NCBI RefSeq assembly: GCF_031157315.1
Contig: NZ_JAVIFU010000001.1
Coordinates: forward strand, 1-64,000
From: Paenibacillus sp. LHD-38
GTDB taxonomy: Bacteria > Bacillota > Bacilli > Paenibacillales > Paenibacillaceae
Direction of reading: 5' to 3'
DNA: 64,000 nucleotides
The translations under genes and the position numbers were made by a program. The notes below the pieces were generated by a model, which ran no database searches, was not told where the DNA came from, and saw only the letters and a program-made list of their open reading frames with translations. Below are positions 59,601 through 64,000 of the stretch, in pieces; the first letter of the stretch is position 1, and each line of letters begins with the position of its first letter.

Positions 59601-60242
59601 TTATAAACTTATCGTCTGAAAAAGACCAGCAAATTCTTCAGGAGAATCGCATAAAAAGTCCGGTTTTGCTGCAGCCAGCAAGGTGGCGGAATCAAATCCC
59701 CACGTAACTGCAGCGATCTTCACCCCAATCTTCTTGCAAGCTTGTACATCACGTTGTTCATCGCCTACATAAAGCATGCGGCTGCGGTGAATCTGTAATT
59801 TTCGAGCCATGCTTGTAATTGCTTTATGCTTACCGAAAAGATTCGTGGCTGAATGAATGAAATCAAAGGAGGGAAACTCATTAAGGTCAAGAAACTGCTG
59901 GATATTTTCCGATGTGTTGGACGAAAGAATCCCAAACGAATAACCATTTTTTTTAAGTGAGAAAAGAACATCTCTTATACCCTCAACTGGCTGCAAGTGA
60001 ACAGCTGCCTTCTTATATTCGCGTTTCCCTTCGATAACTAACGCTGGGAGCTTCCGTAGAGGAACATTTAGAGATCGTAAACGATCTGGAATAGATAAGC
60101 CTGAAAGATATGCAATATCTTGGTTACTAATTTTTCGTCCACCATAGCTTTCTGAAAGCTCATTAAAAAGTTGGATAGCCAGCTTTTTCGACTGAACAAG
60201 CGTTCCGTCAAAGTCAAAAATAAGATAGGGTTTCAACATCAT
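59601..60242 (-). CDS. HAD-superfamily phosphatase (PGP/PpaX-like)
   Basis: A 213-residue HAD hydrolase. Motif I is IFDFDGTLV at residues 8-16, motif II is GILSSNTSE near 102-110, motif III Lys is in LFGKHKAI, and motif IV is YVGDEQRDVQACKK near 154-167. A helical cap sits between motifs I and II. Such enzymes dephosphorylate small phosphates like phosphoglycolate or pyrophosphate. Several ATGs are close (60257, 60242, 60239) and the exact start is uncertain. It is monocistronic, with no informative neighbours. Confidence 0.85.
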   Translation of the reverse strand: MMLKPYLIFDFDGTLVQSKKLAIQLFNELSESYGGRKISNQDIAYLSGLSIPDRLRSLNVPLRKLPALVIEGKREYKKAAVHLQPVEGIRDVLFSLKKNGYSFGILSSNTSENIQQFLDLNEFPSFDFIHSATNLFGKHKAITSMARKLQIHRSRMLYVGDEQRDVQACKKIGVKIAAVTWGFDSATLLAAAKPDFLCDSPEEFAGLFQTISL

Positions 60243-60299
60243 ACACCTAATTCCCATGTGTTTTTCATATTAACTTTACTAGACTCAATAAACATCTAC

Positions 60300-60330
60300 A
60301 AGGCTGCTGATAGGATCGACAGCCTTTGTT
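60300..60330. terminator. Possible terminator/hairpin
   Basis: AAGGCTG pairs with CAGCCTT, followed by TGTTCCCCC. It is short and without a long T-run. Confidence 0.4.
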
Positions 60331-60539
60331 CCCCCTAACGGTGTAAATAAAATCTATTAAGAAAAGGAATGAAAGAGGAGTACATAACCCGTTTCGAGGA
60401 ACACCTGCAGGTTATTACGTTGAAGCAGAGAATATTCAAGAAGTGAAAGATAAGACCCAAAAGCGGGCTAAAGAAATACATCTTCGTGCATCCCCCTAAT
60501 ATCTTAGGCTATATACAAAGTAGGTCAGGAGGTATTCGT

Positions 60540-61271
60540 TTGGAATACAAAGGGTCATCCGCTTATGACAACACTGATTTTTTTGTTAACTACTTATCGA
60601 GAAGAAACCGCGCAGACAGTCCAAACAACATCATTGAAAAGCCTGTACTGCTTGAGCTTATTGGCGATGTCGCCGGTAAACAGGTGCTTGATTTGGGTTG
60701 TGGGGATGCTGGCTTCGGATACGAGCTGCTCAAGCTGGGATGCGGCTTCTATGAGGGTGTGGAAGGCTCGGTTAATATGGTAAATGAGGCGAGGAACAAA
60801 GTAGATTCAGCCAATAGCAAGATTCATCATGCTGTAATGGAGAGCTGGAATTATCCCGCTCAGCAATACGATTTGGTGATTTCACGGCTGGCATTACATT
60901 ATTTGCAAGACCTAAAACTAACGTTTGATCAAATCCGCCGTGCATTAAATTCCAAGGGCAAATTTATTTTTAGCGTACAACACCCCGTCTTAACTTCATC
61001 GATGAAAAGTGCTGCAGCATCTGGAAAGAAGTCGGACTGGATAGTCGACGATTATTTTGAAATGGGTAAGCGTACTGAACCTTGGATTGGTGAAAGTGTA
61101 ATCAAATACCACAGAACCTTCGAGGAATATTTTCAGTCGTTGAAGCGCGCAGGGTTTCAAATTGAGGATGTTAGAGAATGCACGCCGAATCACCAGATGT
61201 TTAACAGCGAGGAAGAGTATCAGAGAAGGATGAGAATCCCGCTTTTTCTTGTTTTCAGCTGCACAAAATAA
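60540..61271 (+). CDS. Class I SAM-dependent methyltransferase
   Basis: A 243-residue Rossmann-type methyltransferase. The SAM motif VLDLGCGDAGFGYELL lies at about 49-64, followed by acidic EGVEGSVNMVNEAR and VMESWNYPAQQYDLVISRLA (motifs II-IV). The C-terminal part has HRTFEEYFQSLKRAGFQIED. TTG 60540 with CAGGAGGT six bases upstream is the best start; a GTG at 60486 lacks one. The methyl acceptor cannot be told. A terminator follows at 61326. Confidence 0.85.
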   Translation: MEYKGSSAYDNTDFFVNYLSRRNRADSPNNIIEKPVLLELIGDVAGKQVLDLGCGDAGFGYELLKLGCGFYEGVEGSVNMVNEARNKVDSANSKIHHAVMESWNYPAQQYDLVISRLALHYLQDLKLTFDQIRRALNSKGKFIFSVQHPVLTSSMKSAAASGKKSDWIVDDYFEMGKRTEPWIGESVIKYHRTFEEYFQSLKRAGFQIEDVRECTPNHQMFNSEEEYQRRMRIPLFLVFSCTK

Positions 61272-61325
61272 TTCCAAACCAGGATCGGGAAATACAGATT
61301 CTGTGACCATCCTATAAATACTTCC

Positions 61326-61364
61326 AAAGAACCCTTCTGCAGCTATTGCAGAAGGGTTCTTTGA
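61326..61364 (+). terminator. Rho-independent terminator
   Basis: AAAGAACCCTTCTGCA pairs with TGCAGAAGGGTTCTTT, a perfect 16-base stem. Confidence 0.9.
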
Positions 61365-61431
61365 TGAATAGGGGAAGTGCGGAGCCAATTCAATCTTTCA
61401 TTTTGAATTCTCTTTACAGGGGCGTTCTTGA

Positions 61432-61489
61432 TTGATAGAATAATCTCACCTAATTGTTAACCTTCAAAATTAAATTTTGGTTAACAATT
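61432..61489 (+). promoter_or_regulatory. BirA-controlled promoter of the biotin operon
   Basis: The operator is an inverted repeat AATTGTTAACC (61452-61462), 16-base spacer, GGTTAACAATT (61479-61489), matching the BirA box of Bacillota. A promoter TTGATA (61432-61437), 17-base spacer, TGTTAA (61455-61460) overlaps its left arm, so biotinyl-AMP-loaded BirA would block transcription. Confidence 0.9.
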
Positions 61490-61514
61490 AAATGATAGAT
61501 GGATGGTGATCATT

Positions 61515-62876
61515 GTGGCAACGGATTACGAACGGCTTGCATCCCTAAACAAGAACCACTTATGGCTTCCTTTTACTCAAATGAAAGACTACAACAGCTC
61601 TGACCCGCTTGTTATTGAACGCGGTGAAGGCATTATGCTGTATGACGTCCATGGAAGGGCGTATTATGACGGGTTCTCATCCGTTTGGCTCAACGTGCAT
61701 GGACATAACGTCCCGGAGCTGAATCAAGCGATTACGGAACAGCTCGGGAGAGTCGCTCATTCCACCCTTCTCGGGATGGCCAATGTACCGGCAATCGAGC
61801 TTGCAGAGAAGCTGGCGGAGATCACGCCAAAAGGTTTAAACAAAGTATTTTATTCCGATTCGGGGGCAACGGGCGTTGAGATAGCGATCAAAATGGCGTT
61901 TCAATACTGGCATAACAAAGGGATAAGGAGCAAGAAGACATTTATCACCATGAATCAAGCGTATCACGGAGATACGATCGGTGCGGTAAGTGTCGGTGCG
62001 ATTCCTCTATACCATGATCTGTTTCGCCCTATGCTATTTCCCTCGCATGTGATCCCTTATCCCTACGCCTATCGCCATGAGGGAGGTGAGGCTCAGGCAT
62101 TGGAGGCTACGCTAACCGCGCTGCGTCAATTGCTAGAGACCCGGGCAGATGAGATTGCGGCTCTTATTGTAGAGCCGATTGTACAAGGAGCAGGCGGCAT
62201 CGTTGTCATGCCGCCTTACTGTTTACGAGAGATGGCTGCGCTTTGCCGTAAGCATGGCGTGCTGCTTATCGCCGATGAGGTAGCGACCGGATTCGGCCGA
62301 ACGGGCGAAATGTTCGCTTGTGATCTCGAAGACGTATCGCCTGATTTGATGGTGATCGGAAAAGGGCTTACCGGCGGCTATTTGCCTGTGGCAGCGACGC
62401 TTGCGACCGATGAGGTATATAACGCGTTTTATGCAGATTACCAAGAGCAGAAAACATTTTTTCACGGTCATAGCTTTACAGGGAATCCGCTCGGTTGCGC
62501 CGTTGCTTTGGCCAGCCTGAAGCTGTTTGAAGAGCGGAGCATTATAGAAGGAGTGAGAGCAAAGGCGGCATTCGTCGAGCATAAGCTCGCAGACCTGAAG
62601 GATCGCCCGCATGTCGGTGAAATCCGGCAAAAGGGACTGATGATCGGAATTGAGCTCGTCCGCGATAAAGCATCACGCGAGCCGTATGATTGGGCAGAGC
62701 GGGTAGGCGTTCGGGCAAGTCTGCGTGCCAGAGAGCTCGGGATGTTAACAAGACCGCTTGGCAATGTGATGGTTTTCATCCCCCCGCTAGTCAGTACTGA
62801 GGCCGAACTCGAAGCCATGACGGATATTTTGGCGGAATCGATTGTTAGCGTTACCGAAGGCGGTTCAGTTACATGA
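61515..62876 (+). CDS. bioA: Adenosylmethionine-8-amino-7-oxononanoate aminotransferase BioA
   Basis: A 453-residue PLP enzyme that converts 8-amino-7-oxononanoate to 7,8-diaminononanoate, the third step of biotin assembly. Visible are the N-terminal HLWLPFTQMKDY, the PLP phosphate region YSDSGATGVEIAIKMAFQYW, the Asp in LLIADEVATGFGRTGEMFAC (near 255), and the catalytic Lys in MVIGKGLTGGYLPVAATLA (about 280-298), then HGHSFTGNPLGCAVA. GTG 61515 follows GGTGATC, an extended anti-SD match. It overlaps bioD by four bases. The amino donor (SAM or lysine) cannot be told from what I read. Confidence 0.93.
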   Translation: MATDYERLASLNKNHLWLPFTQMKDYNSSDPLVIERGEGIMLYDVHGRAYYDGFSSVWLNVHGHNVPELNQAITEQLGRVAHSTLLGMANVPAIELAEKLAEITPKGLNKVFYSDSGATGVEIAIKMAFQYWHNKGIRSKKTFITMNQAYHGDTIGAVSVGAIPLYHDLFRPMLFPSHVIPYPYAYRHEGGEAQALEATLTALRQLLETRADEIAALIVEPIVQGAGGIVVMPPYCLREMAALCRKHGVLLIADEVATGFGRTGEMFACDLEDVSPDLMVIGKGLTGGYLPVAATLATDEVYNAFYADYQEQKTFFHGHSFTGNPLGCAVALASLKLFEERSIIEGVRAKAAFVEHKLADLKDRPHVGEIRQKGLMIGIELVRDKASREPYDWAERVGVRASLRARELGMLTRPLGNVMVFIPPLVSTEAELEAMTDILAESIVSVTEGGSVT

Positions 62877-63622
62877 GCTGTATAAACGCTGAAACAACGA
62901 TACGCGGAATATTTGTGACAGGAACGGATACCGGCGTGGGGAAGACGGTTGTGACGTCAGCCATAGCCGCAGTGCTTCGCGCCGAAGGGATGAATCCCGG
63001 TGTCTGGAAGCCGGTCCAGTCGGGAGCATCGATTGGCAGCGGAGTGACCGATGCTGAACGGCTGCTGCAAAGCACGGGAATCGATGACCGGCCGGAGGCG
63101 GTGGCTCCATTTTCATTTGAAGCTCCGCTTACGCCGCTGCTCGCAGCCAAGCAAGCAGGTGTGACCCTTACGCTAAAGGAGCTGATCGCCGCCGGCATCC
63201 CGCTCGCCAGCCGTTATGAGGCGCTAATTATTGAGGGAGCGGGCGGTGTCGCTGTTCCGCTAACCGATGACGCGCTGGTAGCTGACTTGATCTCGGAGCT
63301 TCAGCTTCCTGCGCTCATCGTAGCCCGTTCCGGCCTCGGTACGATTAACCATACGCTGCTGACGGCGTCATTCCTGCAGCATCGCGGAGTACCGATTGTA
63401 GGCGTCATCCTGAACGATGGCGTAATAACGGAGCCGCATGACGATCCGAGCGTGGCCACGAATACGGAACTAATCGAGCGTTACAGCGGCCTGAGGGTGC
63501 TCGGCCGAATTCCCCGCATGCACCGGGAAGAGCCTGGAAATACATGGATACATAAAGTGAGAAAATCAGTGCAATTCGCGCCTATTAGACAGGCAATAAA
63601 AGTCCAAACTATGGGAGGATAA
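62873..63622 (+). CDS. bioD: Dethiobiotin synthetase BioD
   Basis: A 249-residue enzyme that closes the ureido ring of dethiobiotin using CO2 and ATP. The P-loop FVTGTDTGVGKTVV lies near 14-27, VWKPVQSGA follows near 44-52 with the Lys, and the metal/phosphate segment LIIEGAGGVAVPL is near 119-131. ATG 62873 overlaps the bioA stop (ATGA). It lies between bioA and bioB in the operon. The C-terminal tail (EPGNTWIHKVRKSVQFAPIR) is a little longer than usual. Confidence 0.93.
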   Translation: MSCINAETTIRGIFVTGTDTGVGKTVVTSAIAAVLRAEGMNPGVWKPVQSGASIGSGVTDAERLLQSTGIDDRPEAVAPFSFEAPLTPLLAAKQAGVTLTLKELIAAGIPLASRYEALIIEGAGGVAVPLTDDALVADLISELQLPALIVARSGLGTINHTLLTASFLQHRGVPIVGVILNDGVITEPHDDPSVATNTELIERYSGLRVLGRIPRMHREEPGNTWIHKVRKSVQFAPIRQAIKVQTMGG

Positions 63623-63627
63623 TAGAG

Positions 63628-64000
63628 ATGAAAACAATTACGGCGGATATGGAATGGCAGTCGCTTGCCCAAAAAGCATTGAATGGAGAATGTATCACGA
63701 TAGAGGAAGGGCTCGCAGTGCTCGACTCCGAAAACGATGAGGTATTGCCGCTGATGCATGCTGCGTTTAGAGTGAGAAAACATTTTTACGGAAAAAAAGT
63801 GAAGCTGAACATGATCATCAATGCGAAAAGCGGGCTTTGTCCCGAGGACTGCGGATACTGCTCGCAATCTATTGTTTCTACGGCAGCGGTAAACAAGTAT
63901 ACCCTGCTTAATAAAGAAACGCTGCTGGACGGCGCCCGTGAAGCGATGGCACGCCAAGCCGGAACTTACTGTATCGTAGCGGCAGGTAAAGGCCCGACAG
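63628..64000 (+). CDS. bioB: Biotin synthase BioB, 5' part only (runs off the window)
   Basis: The first 124 residues of a radical-SAM enzyme that inserts sulfur into dethiobiotin. The CxxxCxxC iron-sulfur motif is in SGLCPEDCGYCSQS (Cys at about 71, 75 and 78). The start ATG 63628 has GGGAGGATAATAG upstream. The frame is open to the window end at 64000. It is the last visible gene of the biotin operon; bioF or bioW may follow beyond. Confidence 0.95.
   Translation, partial: MKTITADMEWQSLAQKALNGECITIEEGLAVLDSENDEVLPLMHAAFRVRKHFYGKKVKLNMIINAKSGLCPEDCGYCSQSIVSTAAVNKYTLLNKETLLDGAREAMARQAGTYCIVAAGKGPT

Overview
The window looks like a chromosomal segment of a Paenibacillus-type bacterium (Bacillota, Paenibacillaceae). 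The evidence is Bacillus-type Shine-Dalgarno sequences with frequent TTG and GTG starts, a secreted enzyme with three SLH domains, CUT1 sugar transporters, large membrane-bound AraC regulators, a YesM-type kinase, a sigma-B cluster of the RsbK/RsbM/RsbY type, a BirA-box biotin operon and a ykkC-class riboswitch. No rRNA, tRNA, CRISPR array, phage or intact transposase was seen.

Layout. 1-2840: end of a CUT1 sugar ABC operon whose binding-protein gene lacks its 5' part, followed by two permeases. 3.1-6.8 kb: small housekeeping and defence-type genes (AraC-GyrI regulator, VOC protein, Nudix protein, AlkD-like repair protein, decayed GNAT gene, P-loop kinase-like protein). 6.9-13.7 kb: PAP2 phosphatase with SLH domains, then a divergent AraC sensor-regulator with its binding lipoprotein; this block lies between two copies of an 18-bp direct repeat. 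13.9-18.5 kb: shikimate-kinase-like protein, PhyH dioxygenase and AraC regulator, APH-like kinase, cupin, pterin dehydratase. 18.8-21.7 kb: a small basic protein and a uronate operon (gntR-uxuA-SDR).

21.8-33.0 kb is the centre of interest: a general-stress island. It holds rsbY, rsbV, rsbW, rsbM, rsbK, a second rsbW and sigB, plus small stress proteins (YjzC-like, DUF1328, YflT-like, DUF948-like, YtxH) and an alpha/beta hydrolase. Six transcription units here carry the same upstream motif, GTTTCA-N14-G(G/T)(G/T)TA(A/T), which resembles sigma-B promoters. One lies upstream of the DUF948-rsbW-sigB unit and would allow autoregulation.

33.4-37.3 kb: GNAT-like protein, six-TM methyl-accepting protein, and a guanidine-I-like riboswitch with terminator ahead of an APC permease. 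37.4-43.5 kb: PadR regulator with a double palindromic operator and three ABC exporter half-transporters, the third split by one in-frame stop. 43.6-46.0 kb: cysteine synthase gene with a one-base frameshift, a 7-bp tandem repeat array of about 17 units, and an AEC transporter. 46.1-51.7 kb: MacAB-like exporter operon with two ATPases, the second carrying an AbrB-like tail. 51.9-59.5 kb: old yellow enzyme, ArsR-type regulator, SDR, YesM-type kinase, binding lipoprotein and LacI regulator. 59.6-61.3 kb: HAD hydrolase and methyltransferase. 61.4-64.0 kb: biotin operon bioA-bioD-bioB behind a BirA operator; bioB runs off the end.

A family of about 100-bp hairpin repeats (five copies, one partial) sits downstream of genes at 18.57, 18.68, 23.94, 47.86 and 53.11 kb. 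All assignments are from reading the sequence; no database search was run.
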